Shown here: one piece after another, positions 9,279-17,875 of the stretch
Layout: each line of letters starts with the position of its first letter
Position numbering within the stretch: the first letter of the stretch is position 1
Source of the DNA: UBA6168 sp964508135
GTDB lineage: Bacteria; Bacteroidota; Bacteroidia; Chitinophagales; Saprospiraceae
Direction of reading: 5' to 3'
Assembly (NCBI GenBank): GCA_964508135.1
Contig: CAZDSU010000002.1
Span: forward strand, 62,001-126,000
DNA length: 64,000 bases
Translations under genes and position numbers: made by a program
Notes under the pieces: model-generated
The model's input: only the letters and a program-made list of their open reading frames with translations
What the model was told of the DNA's origin: nothing
Database searches by the model: none

Positions 9279-9334
9279 ATCGAAGCTGAACAACCACATT
9301 CTCAACTAAGTTAAAAATTCTAAATTTAGGAAAT

Positions 9335-9763
9335 ATGGCAGGTCACTTAAGTTATGACGAACAGAAAAAGCTAGTTGTTTACGGCTTGAAATTGTTGGGA
9401 GCCATCACCATCATCGAGGTGTTGATTGCATTGCTCGCCAAAGGCCACCTAATTCACGGCGTACATTTCACGGGAGCGCTTCACTATATTTACATGGCGC
9501 TTATGGTGGGGTTCAGTCTTTACAAGGCATATTTCATCGTGTACAATTTCATGCACATGGCTACCGAAGTGCAAGGTCTCCGCTGGAGTGTGCTTTTACC
9601 AATGCTGCTGCTTGTTTGGGCGGTGATTGCGTTCTTCCAAGAGGGCGCTTCATGGGGCGCACGGCGCAACCAAATAGACGAGAAAAACCACGAAGAAGTC
9701 AACAAAAAGCCGGCTACTGGAAGTCTCGACTACGACGAAGCCACGGCTCAATACCTGATTTAA
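9335..9763 (+). CDS. Cytochrome c oxidase subunit IV-like protein
   Basis: The 142-residue protein has three membrane segments (about 14-32, 45-65, 85-105), the layout of the small CyoD/CtaF-type subunit IV. Conserved features are HYIYMALMVGFSLYKAYFIVYNFMHM and WAVIAFFQEGASW. The C-terminal 30 residues are soluble and charged. It closes the core oxidase gene block: a terminator hairpin follows eight bases after the stop codon. Confidence 0.85.
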   Translation: MAGHLSYDEQKKLVVYGLKLLGAITIIEVLIALLAKGHLIHGVHFTGALHYIYMALMVGFSLYKAYFIVYNFMHMATEVQGLRWSVLLPMLLLVWAVIAFFQEGASWGARRNQIDEKNHEEVNKKPATGSLDYDEATAQYLI

Positions 9764-9770
9764 GAAATCA

Positions 9771-9803
9771 AAAAGGCGAGACCCAACAGGCTCGCCTTTT
9801 TTG
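9771..9803 (+). terminator. Rho-independent terminator after the subunit IV gene
   Basis: The stem AAAAGGCGAG / CTCGCCTTTT closes a short ACCCAACAGG loop region and is followed by a T run. It lies eight bases after the stop codon of the subunit IV gene and only about 14 nt before the next ATG. Some read-through into the SCO-like gene is likely, since those genes serve the same oxidase. Confidence 0.8.
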
Positions 9804-9816
9804 TTAGCAAATTTCA

Positions 9817-10425
9817 ATGGAAAACATCAAAGCAGTAAAGCCCGCAAACAAATTCTGGAGGGCAGTGGTTTTTGCAGTTCTTTTCATCATGCCTATTGGT
9901 TCTTTGTACTACCTGTACATGGGCAGGACGCACTCCCGCACGGCAGTCGCTGAGTTGGAGAAGTTGGGCAAGGTCTCCGGGTTTCAATGCAAGAACCAAC
10001 AGAACGAACCTATCAGCCCAGAGGTACTGCACGGCAAGGTGACGGTGGTCAACTTCTTGCCAAACGACCTAGCCGCAGCAAGGCCCTTGGCCGACCGGAT
10101 AGCCAAAGTCCACCAGAGCTTTGACGAAACCGAGGATGTTGTTTTTCTTTCTTTCATCCAAATGGATTCCTCCAAAACGCTGCTCGAAACAGCAACCCAA
10201 CTTGGCATCAAAGACCACAAGCAATGGTACCTGCTGGGTACGTCGGCAACAGAATGGAATCATTTGTCCAAAGACGTTTACCACCTCCAAAACCCAGAAA
10301 TCGGAGTGGCAATGGTAGATACCAGCTTGACAATCAGGAAGTTGTATGACATCAACGACAATGTTCAAATGGGGCGGATGGTAGAGCATATTGCCAAGGT
10401 GGTCCCAAAACAAAAACGGCGTTGA
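9817..10425 (+). CDS. SCO1/SenC-like thioredoxin-fold protein lacking the copper motif
   Basis: This 202-residue protein has an N-terminal membrane anchor (about residues 15-35) and then a thioredoxin-like domain of the SCO1/SenC type. SCO proteins load copper into the CuA site of subunit II. The usual CxxxC motif and the distal His should lie after the first strand (GKVTVVNF) and before the last helices. Here the region reads NFLPNDLAAARP with no cysteine, and the later position reads VAMVDTSLTIRKLYD without the His. The only cysteine is in FQCKNQQ near the anchor. If the assignment is right, it cannot bind copper in the known way. It could be a scaffold or a partner for an active SCO elsewhere. 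Confidence 0.7.
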   Translation: MENIKAVKPANKFWRAVVFAVLFIMPIGSLYYLYMGRTHSRTAVAELEKLGKVSGFQCKNQQNEPISPEVLHGKVTVVNFLPNDLAAARPLADRIAKVHQSFDETEDVVFLSFIQMDSSKTLLETATQLGIKDHKQWYLLGTSATEWNHLSKDVYHLQNPEIGVAMVDTSLTIRKLYDINDNVQMGRMVEHIAKVVPKQKRR

Positions 10426-10454
10426 CCTGTTTTGAAAACTGAAAATGACGTGAT

Positions 10455-10994
10455 ATGAGCCAACAACAACCGGACCTTGCACTGGAAAAAAAACTGAACC
10501 GAGCAGCTTGGGCAACCACGGCTGTAGTGCTTTTGCTGGTGACGTTCATGCACCGAATCCATTTTGAAACGGGCATTGATTTTTCCTTTCTTCCGGCTGT
10601 TTACTCAGTGCTAAATGCATTAACTGCTTTGATTCTCTTGGCTGGCCTCTACTTCATCAAAAATAAGCAGCGTGAGAAGCACGAGAAAGCCATGACCTTG
10701 GCCATGATTTCGTCCTTCCTGTTTTTGTTGGGCTACGTGGTTTACCACGTCACCAATGCCGACACCAAGTTTCTCGGTGAAGGCTGGATTCGCCCCGTCT
10801 ATTTCTTCCTGCTCATCACGCACATCGTCCTGGCGGCGGTCATATTTCCTTTCATTTTGTTTACTTATATTCGTGCGTTCACGGGGCAGTTCGACCGGCA
10901 CAAGCGAATGGCAAGATGGGTTTACTGGTTCTGGTTGTATGTGGCAGTGACCGGCCCGGTGCTTTACCTGATGATAAAACCTTACTACAAATGA
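10455..10994 (+). CDS. DUF420 membrane protein
   Basis: This 179-residue protein has five hydrophobic segments and matches the DUF420 (YozB-like) family, which often sits beside SCO and cytochrome oxidase genes. Histidines lie in membrane-border positions (LGYVVYHVTNAD, FFLLITHIVLAAVIFPFIL, FDRHKRMARW), a pattern seen in the family and suggestive of metal or heme contact. The function is not established. The gene starts 29 nt after the SCO-like gene, and the following gene overlaps or closely abuts its stop codon. Confidence 0.85.
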   Translation: MSQQQPDLALEKKLNRAAWATTAVVLLLVTFMHRIHFETGIDFSFLPAVYSVLNALTALILLAGLYFIKNKQREKHEKAMTLAMISSFLFLLGYVVYHVTNADTKFLGEGWIRPVYFFLLITHIVLAAVIFPFILFTYIRAFTGQFDRHKRMARWVYWFWLYVAVTGPVLYLMIKPYYK

Positions 10995-11002
10995 TAGTTG
11001 CG

Positions 11003-11257
11003 ATGAAAAATAAGCTGGTAAAAATGGCAGTGCTTGTGGTGGTACTTGCAGTGGCGGCACCTTCTGCCACCGCCCAATGCCCCATGTGCAAGATAAGCGC
11101 GGAGAGTAACCTGAAAAACGGCGGCTCTGCCGGTAGCGGCCTGAACGCTGGCATCCTCTACATGTTGGCGATGCCCTATTTACTGGTGGGCACGATTGGG
11201 TTTGTTTGGTACAAAAACCGGAAAAAGGACAGCGAGTTGCCCGGTGCTAATCAGTAG
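11003..11257 (+). CDS. Small secreted membrane protein with a CPMC motif
   Basis: The 84-residue product has a signal peptide or first helix (MKNKLVKMAVLVVVLAVAAPSATA), then QCPMCKISAES immediately after the predicted cleavage site, and a second helix (about 48-68) with a short positively charged tail. The Cys-Pro-Met-Cys pair could bind copper or carry a disulfide, which would fit its place at the end of an oxidase assembly block, but this is inference. An alternative ATG at 10991 overlaps the DUF420 stop codon (ATGA) and would add four residues. Its last 11 bases overlap the end of the convergent gene on the other strand. Confidence 0.75.
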   Translation: MKNKLVKMAVLVVVLAVAAPSATAQCPMCKISAESNLKNGGSAGSGLNAGILYMLAMPYLLVGTIGFVWYKNRKKDSELPGANQ

Positions 11258-11669
11258 GTTTCGGCATATTGGTCCTTTCCATCAACCAAAGCACAAAGAA
11301 CAGCAGGGCAACTATCACGGCCGCTGAACCTAGGGCGTTGAAAAGCACACCAAGGCTGGTCAGTCCGCCCACCGCAAAAAGGACAATGGACAAAACCAAG
11401 AAAATCAAGCTCGTCAACAATTTTCCCGAAGGGAAAGCCAACTGAATCGAATCCTTCCACCGCTTGAATTTTTGTTTGAATTTGGCAACCTTGCCACCAA
11501 TTTTTTCCCTAAACGAAGTACGTTTTGTTTGCTTGCCTTCGGCAAAAGCTTCCTGCTTTTTGCTTGAAATCTCCGTTGGTCTTGGCTTCGCAATGGCCGA
11601 GTAGCCCGCTTGGGGGAGTGTGACCAACAACATGAAAAACAAACCGACTAACCACAACGACTGCTTCAT
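11247..11669 (-). CDS. Small membrane protein of unknown function
   Basis: The 140-residue product has an N-terminal signal peptide (about residues 1-24, ending near AGYSA), a strongly basic soluble stretch (about 30-75, many Lys and Arg), and two close hydrophobic helices (about 84-104 and 108-130). I do not recognise a family. It resembles the many small Bacteroidota envelope proteins with a basic domain before a helical hairpin. Its 3' end overlaps the end of the CPMC protein gene by 11 bases, so the two transcripts converge. Confidence 0.65.
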   Translation of the reverse strand: MKQSLWLVGLFFMLLVTLPQAGYSAIAKPRPTEISSKKQEAFAEGKQTKRTSFREKIGGKVAKFKQKFKRWKDSIQLAFPSGKLLTSLIFLVLSIVLFAVGGLTSLGVLFNALGSAAVIVALLFFVLWLMERTNMPKPTD

Positions 11670-11730
11670 AAGTAATTGATTTTGTTCAGATTAAGTGCTC
11701 AAGTCTGGCAGGATTTCGCAGCAGTACCCA

Positions 11731-13026
11731 TCAAAAATTCCGCTCGTAATAATCCACAACCCGCTCATCGGTCAGAATATCCGAGTGCTTCAACAACTGC
11801 CGAAGCACGATGCCCTCCAGTGTCCGGCAGCGGCTCAATGCCACGTAAGTCTGACCGAACTCAAACGCTCCCGTGTCCATATCAATTATCACTTTGTCAA
11901 AAGTTTTTCCCTGTGACTTGTGAATAGTGACTGCCCAGGCCAGTCGAAGCGGGTACTGCTCAAAAGTGCCGATGACCTCGGCCTCAATCTCGTTCGGGTT
12001 CTCCTTACTGGGGCGGTACCGTATGATTTCCCACTTGACCGGTACCACCGTGAGCACCTTCGGGCTGCCTTGCTCGTCGGTGAAAACCTTGATTCCTTCG
12101 TGGTCAAAGTCGGCTACTTTGCCGATGGTGCCGTTGACGAAATTGCCGTCTGGGTCGTTTTTGATGAACATGACCTGGGCGCCCTCTTTCAGTCGCAGCT
12201 CCATGTCCGTCGGGTATTGTTTTGGGTCAAACTCGCCCTGCACCTTGGCCGTGAACGATTGCTCCAAAGTGTCCAAGTTGGCGAGTTCCCGCAGGTTGAT
12301 GCGGTCAACTTTTGCGTTGCGGGGAGAGAGGGTGATGAACGAGCGCTCTGCCTCAAATTGTGGCTCGTACCGCTGGTTCAAGTCATCAAGGTCTTCGTAG
12401 TCCACCTGGTTGAGGCGCACAGAATCCAGCAACCGAAGGAAGTGGCGCTGCTCCTGCCGATAGACTTTGCGAAGCTCCATTTTCTCAAAATCAAAATCCC
12501 GAAGCACGTTTGCCGAAAAAAAATACGGCGAGTGGTAAGCCATTTCGAACACCCGCTTCTCCTCTGCGCTCGCAATCACGGGCGGCAATTGGAACAGGTC
12601 GCCAACGAAGACCATCTGCACCCCGCCGAATGGCAACGTGTTCTCCCGGTTGAGGCGCAGCGAGCGGTCAATGGCGTCCAGCAAGTCGGCACGCACCATG
12701 CTGATTTCGTCAATCACCAGCACCTCAATTTTCTGGAACCATTTCTTGTTGAAATGCTTCACAATGTCCTTCGCTTGGATAAACCGCGGTGGAAAGCCAA
12801 AGAACGAGTGGATGGTCTGCCCCTGAATATTCAGGGCGGCAATGCCGGTGGGGGCGAGTATCACCATTTTCTTGCGGGTGGTGCTTCGGAAAAGCTGCAA
12901 CAGCGTGGACTTACCCGTACCGGCCCGCCCCGTCAGGAACAGGCTCTGGTTGGTCTTCTCCAATACGTCCAGGGCGTACTTGAAGCCATCGTTGAGTTCG
13001 AGCGGAGCTTTGTTGATTGCTGACAT
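11731..13026 (-). CDS. Pif1/RecD-like superfamily 1 DNA helicase
   Basis: The 431-residue protein is an SF1B-type helicase. It has a Walker A motif GRAGTGKST at residues 33-41, an APTGIAALNIQGQTIHSFF motif typical of Pif1 proteins (about 58-76), and a Walker B motif VIDEISM (104-110). Near the C-terminus it has the UvrD/RecD-type motif AWAVTIHKSQGKTFDKV and YVALSRCRTLEGI. Pif1-like helicases unwind DNA 5' to 3' and act at stalled forks or G-quadruplexes. The ATG follows a perfect 44-bp palindrome by about 55 bases. It has no obvious operon partner. Confidence 0.9.
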   Translation of the reverse strand: MSAINKAPLELNDGFKYALDVLEKTNQSLFLTGRAGTGKSTLLQLFRSTTRKKMVILAPTGIAALNIQGQTIHSFFGFPPRFIQAKDIVKHFNKKWFQKIEVLVIDEISMVRADLLDAIDRSLRLNRENTLPFGGVQMVFVGDLFQLPPVIASAEEKRVFEMAYHSPYFFSANVLRDFDFEKMELRKVYRQEQRHFLRLLDSVRLNQVDYEDLDDLNQRYEPQFEAERSFITLSPRNAKVDRINLRELANLDTLEQSFTAKVQGEFDPKQYPTDMELRLKEGAQVMFIKNDPDGNFVNGTIGKVADFDHEGIKVFTDEQGSPKVLTVVPVKWEIIRYRPSKENPNEIEAEVIGTFEQYPLRLAWAVTIHKSQGKTFDKVIIDMDTGAFEFGQTYVALSRCRTLEGIVLRQLLKHSDILTDERVVDYYERNF

Positions 13027-13081
13027 AGTTGCTGCACAATAAGGACAAAATTACTTTTTTGTGCATCAGAAACTGGTACAA

Positions 13082-13125
13082 AATCAAAACGGTCTGTGGG
13101 AGCGCTCCCACAGACCGTTTTGATT
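13082..13125. repeat. Perfect 44-bp palindrome upstream of the helicase gene
   Basis: The 22-base half site (AATCAAAACGGTCTGTGGGAGC) is cut here to its core: each half contains ACGGTCTGTGGGAGC, and the two halves meet at AGCGCT with no spacer. The outer bases are A-rich on the left and T-rich on the right, so on either strand it could serve as a terminator for the minus-strand gene ending at 13323. Its position 56 bases upstream of the helicase ATG also allows an operator or cruciform role. The rest of the 13027-13322 spacer shows no gene. Confidence 0.85.
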
Positions 13126-13322
13126 ACAGAACAATATTTGATTATTGTTTAAACACCAAAGTACTGCTCGTCAAGTTGTCACTCACCAACAATACGAGCT
13201 ACTGTCCAGCTGGTTTGTTCCGTTGTTCTTACAGGTTTATTGGAACAGTGGTTTTTGTCCTATTGAGGTAGTTACTGAATACTAACAGCATCAAAAATTT
13301 GCCATGTTGCATGTTCAGCGTC

Positions 13323-14369
13323 TCATGGATTCGTCACTGCCTTCACCAAGAACACGTAAACCGGAAAATGGTCGCTGTACCCTCCAATATAGTTGTCAAA
13401 ATCAAACGTGCGGAATGGGTAGCCTTTGTACTGTCCTGTTTTTTGAATTAGGTAGGGTTTGTTGTACACCTGCGCTTTAAGAAATCGGTAACCGTCTTGG
13501 CGTTCCTTCAACAGTCCCTGAGAAATGATTACCTGGTCAAACAGGCTCCACGCATCCTGGTAAGCCATCGTGCCGATGCCTTGGCGAAAGAACTCCTCCA
13601 TTGGATTGTAGAAACCCCCGTTTTTCACTGTGTTTTTATCAGCAGCAGAAGCCAGCACCTTCTTCACGCTGGGGCTGTTCGGGTCGTCGTTCAGGTCGCC
13701 CATCACGATCACCTTGGCGTTCGGGTCGAGGTTCAGCAAGGAGTCCTTCACGTTTTTGCAGATTAGTGCAGCAGCGTTTCGCATCGGGCGAGTTGCCGCT
13801 TCTCCGCCCCGGCGGCTGGGCCAGTGGTTCACCAGCACGTGCAGTGGCTCGCCGTCCAGCAGTCCGCTCACATAGAGGATGTCTCGGGTGAAATTCCGCT
13901 TGCCATCGTCCCCGTAGAGCAGCAGCGGAATCGCCCTACTACCCGTGACAGTGAAATATTTGGGTTGGTAAATTAGCCCGACATCTATCCCCCGCTCGTC
14001 GGGAGAGTCGTAGTGTACAATCTGGTAGTTGCGTTCGGCTATGTTGGGTTGTTTCACAAAATCTTCCAGTACCAGCCGGTTTTCCACCTCTGCGACACCA
14101 AGAATGGCAACGCCGTCTGGGGTCACATCCGTGCCAAGCTCTGACACCACCCGGTCCAGGTTTTTGAGTTTGTCCTGATAAATTTCAGTCGTCCAACGGC
14201 GAGTGCCGTTCGGTAAGAACTCCGAGTCGTTGGTGTCCGGGCTATCAATGGTGTCGAACAGGTTTTCTAAATTGTAGAACCCCACACAGGCGACTTTGTA
14301 GTCTTGTTTTTGTGAAAAAAGCGGGTGGAAAGCTAGGAGCAGCAGGCACGGAAGGAAGATTCGCTTCAT
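13323..14369 (-). CDS. Secreted endonuclease/exonuclease/phosphatase-family protein
   Basis: The 348-residue product starts with a signal peptide (MKRIFLPCLLLLAFHPLFSQ) and has an EEP (DNase I-like) fold. Motifs in order are FYNLENLFDT, GVAEVENR (the metal-binding Glu), NHWPSRRGGE, GDLNDDP and a closing YSDHFPV. These proteins hydrolyse phosphodiester bonds in nucleic acids or lipids; the substrate cannot be read from sequence. A longer frame begins 15 codons upstream, but that stretch (MAGCRSFAAKFIKRN) would precede the signal peptide, so I use the start at 14369. Confidence 0.85.
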   Translation of the reverse strand: MKRIFLPCLLLLAFHPLFSQKQDYKVACVGFYNLENLFDTIDSPDTNDSEFLPNGTRRWTTEIYQDKLKNLDRVVSELGTDVTPDGVAILGVAEVENRLVLEDFVKQPNIAERNYQIVHYDSPDERGIDVGLIYQPKYFTVTGSRAIPLLLYGDDGKRNFTRDILYVSGLLDGEPLHVLVNHWPSRRGGEAATRPMRNAAALICKNVKDSLLNLDPNAKVIVMGDLNDDPNSPSVKKVLASAADKNTVKNGGFYNPMEEFFRQGIGTMAYQDAWSLFDQVIISQGLLKERQDGYRFLKAQVYNKPYLIQKTGQYKGYPFRTFDFDNYIGGYSDHFPVYVFLVKAVTNP

Positions 14370-14469
14370 ATTTCTCTTGATAAATTTGGCGGCAAAGCTA
14401 CGGCAACCTGCCATTCATTTGCCGCCATCAAGAGTTAAGTTTTAATCAAAATGCACATTGGGTGGTTGC

Positions 14470-14512
14470 CGAGTTGGCGCATTGGACAGACCCTACCCAA
14501 TACGCCAACTCG
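14470..14512. repeat. Short inverted repeat downstream of the DUF1501 gene
   Basis: The arms at 14470-14485 (CGAGTTGGCGCATTGG) and 14497-14512 pair at 15 of 16 positions around an 11-base loop. It lies 13 bases after the end of the minus-strand DUF1501 gene and could act as its transcript end hairpin. No T run follows, so I class it with the spacer inverted repeats. Confidence 0.65.
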
Positions 14513-14524
14513 CCAAAATACCAA

Positions 14525-16072
14525 CTACCCTTTCACCACCAGCTTTGTCTTCTGCCGACCGTTATCGAGGCGCAGGTGGAAGTAGTAGTTGCCGCTGGCC
14601 AAGCCCGAACTATTGAACTTTACGGTATGCTCGCCACCATTTAATCGCTTGTTTATCAATACGTTAAGTTCCTGCCCAGCGCTATTGAAAACACTTAGGC
14701 GGACATGTTCGTTGCCAGATTGAAAAGTCACGTTTACCTCTCCATTGAACGGGTTGGGGTAGGGGGTGAACACCATATCGGGCACGGGCAACTGCATCGT
14801 GGCGCTCACGTTGCAGCCATCTACCAGCGGGATGTAAGAAAAGTCAGGGAAGAGCAGGTTCTGCACATCGGTTTCGGCCACCTCAAACCAGTCCATCAGC
14901 ACCGAGCCGTACACGTTGCGGAAATCGTACTGCATGGCCACGGCTTCTTGAACCTCTGGGTTGTCAGGAATTTCGGGGCTTTCGCCTATGAAACCGGGTT
15001 TCACGCAGGAGCCGAAAAGCATCAGCGGGGCAGCATCGCCGTGGTCGGTGCCAAGGCTGTCGTTGGAGCGGATGCGCCGCCCAAACTCGCTGAAGGTCAT
15101 CGTCACTACCCGTTTTTCAATGCCGAGCAAGCTCAAATCCTGCTGAAATGCCGTCACGGCATCGCTCAACAACTGCATCAACTCTGAGTAAGTGCCGAGC
15201 GTCGGGTCGAGCACCACCTGTCCGGCGTGGGTATCGAAACCGCCGAGGTTCACGACGTAAACTTTGGTTTGGAGGCCACCGGCAATGAGCAGCGCCACGT
15301 TCTTAAGCTGTTGCGCCAGCGCATTGTCGTCCGGGTAAGTGGCCATGTTCGAGCCGTTGTCGGCAGCTTCCGTGATGCCATCACTGTAAGCGTTTGTGGA
15401 CTCGATGCTTTGCCGAAGGAAGGCCAGCTCCTCGCCGTAGGGCGTGCTCGGTGGAACATCGTTGCCGCCAGTGGTGAGCGGGCTGAGGTTAAATGGGTCG
15501 TTGATGGCCATGCTGAAATTGGCTGCTGTGCCTTGGCAGGTCTCCGTCACGTTGCCTCCGAGCGTTAGCGCAAACGGGTCGGGATAGTCGGCATTAGGGT
15601 AGCCCTCCGGGAAGTCGGGCTGCCCCTGTTGGAAGTAGCGGCCCAGCCAGCCCGTCGTCCAAACCTCCGTGGCAGGTGAGCCAGAAGTCCAAATGTCCGA
15701 ACTGCGGAAGTGGCTGCGGTTTTGGTTCGGGTAGCCAACGGCTTGCACCACGCCCATTTTGCCCTCGTCAAAAACGGACTTGATGCCCGTCATGCTTGGG
15801 TGGAACGCTTGGTTGAACCCAACATCCAACAAGCTGCCCTGCGGGATGAGGATGTTGCTCCGTGCATTGGCCAGCTTGTCGTACTGGTCGAGCGGGGTTA
15901 TCATTGATAAGCCGTCGTTGCCGCCGTTGAGCTGTATCAGCACGAGAATCCGGTCGTTTTCACTGGAAATGGCTGAAAATATGGATGACTTCGGCATCGC
16001 CCGCAGCTTGAAACCGTTGAGCAATAAAGACAATGAGAGGCCGGTAGTTTGTATGAAATTTCTCCGTTTCAT
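14525..16072 (-). CDS. DUF1501 protein with a T9SS C-terminal sorting domain
   Basis: The 515-residue protein begins MKRRNFIQTTGLSLSLLLNGF, an RR-containing signal like a Tat leader. DUF1501 follows, a family related to alkaline phosphatase/sulfatase folds, with LVLIQLNGGNDGLSM near the start, DTHAGQ in the middle and TEFGRR-like MTFSEFGRRIRSNDSLGTDHGDAAP later. The last 75 residues form a type A T9SS sorting domain (PYPNPFNGEVNVTF to KTKLVVKG), so the product is probably exported across the outer membrane and anchored on the surface. It is paired with the DUF1800 gene directly upstream on the same strand, as is usual for these families. Substrate unknown. Confidence 0.9.
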   Translation of the reverse strand: MKRRNFIQTTGLSLSLLLNGFKLRAMPKSSIFSAISSENDRILVLIQLNGGNDGLSMITPLDQYDKLANARSNILIPQGSLLDVGFNQAFHPSMTGIKSVFDEGKMGVVQAVGYPNQNRSHFRSSDIWTSGSPATEVWTTGWLGRYFQQGQPDFPEGYPNADYPDPFALTLGGNVTETCQGTAANFSMAINDPFNLSPLTTGGNDVPPSTPYGEELAFLRQSIESTNAYSDGITEAADNGSNMATYPDDNALAQQLKNVALLIAGGLQTKVYVVNLGGFDTHAGQVVLDPTLGTYSELMQLLSDAVTAFQQDLSLLGIEKRVVTMTFSEFGRRIRSNDSLGTDHGDAAPLMLFGSCVKPGFIGESPEIPDNPEVQEAVAMQYDFRNVYGSVLMDWFEVAETDVQNLLFPDFSYIPLVDGCNVSATMQLPVPDMVFTPYPNPFNGEVNVTFQSGNEHVRLSVFNSAGQELNVLINKRLNGGEHTVKFNSSGLASGNYYFHLRLDNGRQKTKLVVKG

Positions 16073-16080
16073 TTTTGAAA

Positions 16081-16190
16081 GGATTTGAGATTGAGAGATT
16101 GAGAGATTGAGGGGTTGAGGATTTGAGGGGTTGAGGGGTTGAGGGACGGGCGGGACTCAAACTCTCAACCCCTCAAACTTTCATCAACTC
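16081..16190. repeat. Inverted repeat with tandem GGGGTTGAGG words in the DUF1800/DUF1501 spacer
   Basis: The left arm (16081-16145) is a chain of TTGAGAGA and GGGGTTGAGG words without C; the right arm (16156-16190) is its complement in kind (CTCAACCCCTCAAA) without G. Arms differ in length, so several foldings are possible. The structure overlaps the final codons of the DUF1800 gene, whose stop codon lies in the arm. Similar words recur at 46195-46240 and 47751-47880. Confidence 0.75.
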
Positions 16191-17875
16191 AAATAATATT
16201 CCGGCATGCTCATCATGGCCGAAAGCAGGTTAGTTAATTTGGATTTCACGGCATTGGCCAGGTTCACATCGTTCGGGTTGTTGACGTAGTCGCCGTACTC
16301 GATGTTCCATTCGTAGTCGGGGAGGCCTGGCAGCAGGATACCTTTGAGGAAATCGTGCTGGAACTGCGTGATGGGCTGCGGGAACAGGATTCTTACCAAT
16401 TCGTCAATCAGGTCGTCCGCAATTTCGGGCGTATCTAGCGTTGCGACGAATTTGAGCACATCTACTCTAGCGGTAAAACCGGTGTTTGAAAAGCCCTGAA
16501 CAAGCACTCGATTGGTAAATGTTTGTCTGATTGGCAGCGTTACCGAGCTAATCCAGTGTCGGTAAAAGACTGGCTCTTGGTAGTATGCCTTCCACCCAGC
16601 CACGCTGGGTGGGTCGTAATAGGGCATCTGCATAGTGCTCAGCGTGGTGCGGAATGTTTGCCAAAGCACCCGGTATTCTTGCTCCAAATTTGCGTTTGAA
16701 AAGTCAATGTCAAAGGTCTTAAAGACACCCATCGTGAAGTCCACCGGGTTTTTTATCATCGGCCCCACGTTCAGGATGTCGAAGAAATGCTCGCTGCGCA
16801 AAAGGGCTTCCAGCGCGGGCTGGATTTCGTAATCGTTGTCCACAAGGATTTGCGCCATCGGCGCAATTACCTCATCCTCAACCTGTTGTGTGATGTCGTA
16901 GTACACAAACCAAAGGTAAAGCTTGCGGCAGATGAACTTGGCGCATTCGTCCTTTGAGAAAATGATGTCAATCAAATGGGCGTATTCCAAGTTACCCATG
17001 TCTGGAATCTGGATGTCGTTGAATCTATAGGAAAGCTGCTTGGTGGTGGTGTTGTGGCGGTTGGGAGCAAAAAAGGAATTGATGGATTGAATGACAGTCT
17101 GGTTTGAAGGCGTGTTCAAGATATTGTCCACCCAACCAGTGAGCACCTTGGCCATTTCCACCACATCCTGTTCCGTATAATTGGTGTAGTCGTTGGGACC
17201 TACCAACGGCCCTTTTCCGATGGTGAAAAGTTCGAGCAACTCACGGGCGTAATTCTCATTCGGCGAGGCGGCGGTGTTGTCACGCCCATTCAGGTAACGG
17301 AGCATCGCAGGCTCGATGGTCATCGCCTTGGTCATTTCCCGGAAATTGCCGAGCGCAAATTGCCGCAACAAACTGGCGTATTTGTAAACATACCTTGCGT
17401 CGTTCAAATCGGTGGTTGGAAAGTGGTTGTGCCAGAACAGCACCATTTTCTCATGGATGCTTACACCTTCCGACCGAATGAGGTTGAGCGTCCATGACCG
17501 AAGCGATTGGTCTCTGTAGGCCGAAAATCCAACAACATTTGGGGTTACTGCTTTGTCCACCCAAGTGGTGCCGATGGGCGTGTTTGGGTCATCCGTGAAG
17601 TTCGGGTTGACAGGTGGGTCGGGAACGGCAGGCACGGCCAAGAGCAATTCCATTGCAGCATCCATCCCCATGCTTGCCACATCCTTCATCTGTTGGTAAG
17701 TGGCACCGAAGGTGGTTCGGCGCAGCAGGTGGGCAGCTTGGTCAAAGCCGAAAGGCCCAGTGTAGGGAGCAAGGCCTGAAACTACGGCGGCAGCATCAAA
17801 TGAAGCGGCGCTTTTTACGGCTGCATCTGTGATTTTTTGCCCCAATAATCTGGCGATGGTAGTTCTTCTATCCAT
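16184..17875 (-). CDS. DUF1800 protein
   Basis: This 563-residue protein belongs to DUF1800. Features are HLLRRTTFGAT near the N-terminus, MVLFWHNHFPT, the ENYARELLELFTIGKG motif and PSVAGWKAYYQEP. DUF1800 proteins almost always occur beside DUF1501 proteins and are thought to work with them outside the cytoplasm, but their activity is unknown. The start at 17875 (MDRRTTIARLLGQK) was chosen over an upstream in-frame start at 17938, because the RR-containing leader then sits at the N-terminus as in its partner. No clear hydrophobic signal core is visible. Confidence 0.88.
   Translation of the reverse strand: MDRRTTIARLLGQKITDAAVKSAASFDAAAVVSGLAPYTGPFGFDQAAHLLRRTTFGATYQQMKDVASMGMDAAMELLLAVPAVPDPPVNPNFTDDPNTPIGTTWVDKAVTPNVVGFSAYRDQSLRSWTLNLIRSEGVSIHEKMVLFWHNHFPTTDLNDARYVYKYASLLRQFALGNFREMTKAMTIEPAMLRYLNGRDNTAASPNENYARELLELFTIGKGPLVGPNDYTNYTEQDVVEMAKVLTGWVDNILNTPSNQTVIQSINSFFAPNRHNTTTKQLSYRFNDIQIPDMGNLEYAHLIDIIFSKDECAKFICRKLYLWFVYYDITQQVEDEVIAPMAQILVDNDYEIQPALEALLRSEHFFDILNVGPMIKNPVDFTMGVFKTFDIDFSNANLEQEYRVLWQTFRTTLSTMQMPYYDPPSVAGWKAYYQEPVFYRHWISSVTLPIRQTFTNRVLVQGFSNTGFTARVDVLKFVATLDTPEIADDLIDELVRILFPQPITQFQHDFLKGILLPGLPDYEWNIEYGDYVNNPNDVNLANAVKSKLTNLLSAMMSMPEYYLS

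Noticed and set aside
11920..13023. 367-codon open frame on the plus strand opposite the helicase gene
   Set aside because: The minus-strand frame has all helicase motifs; the plus-strand product has none.
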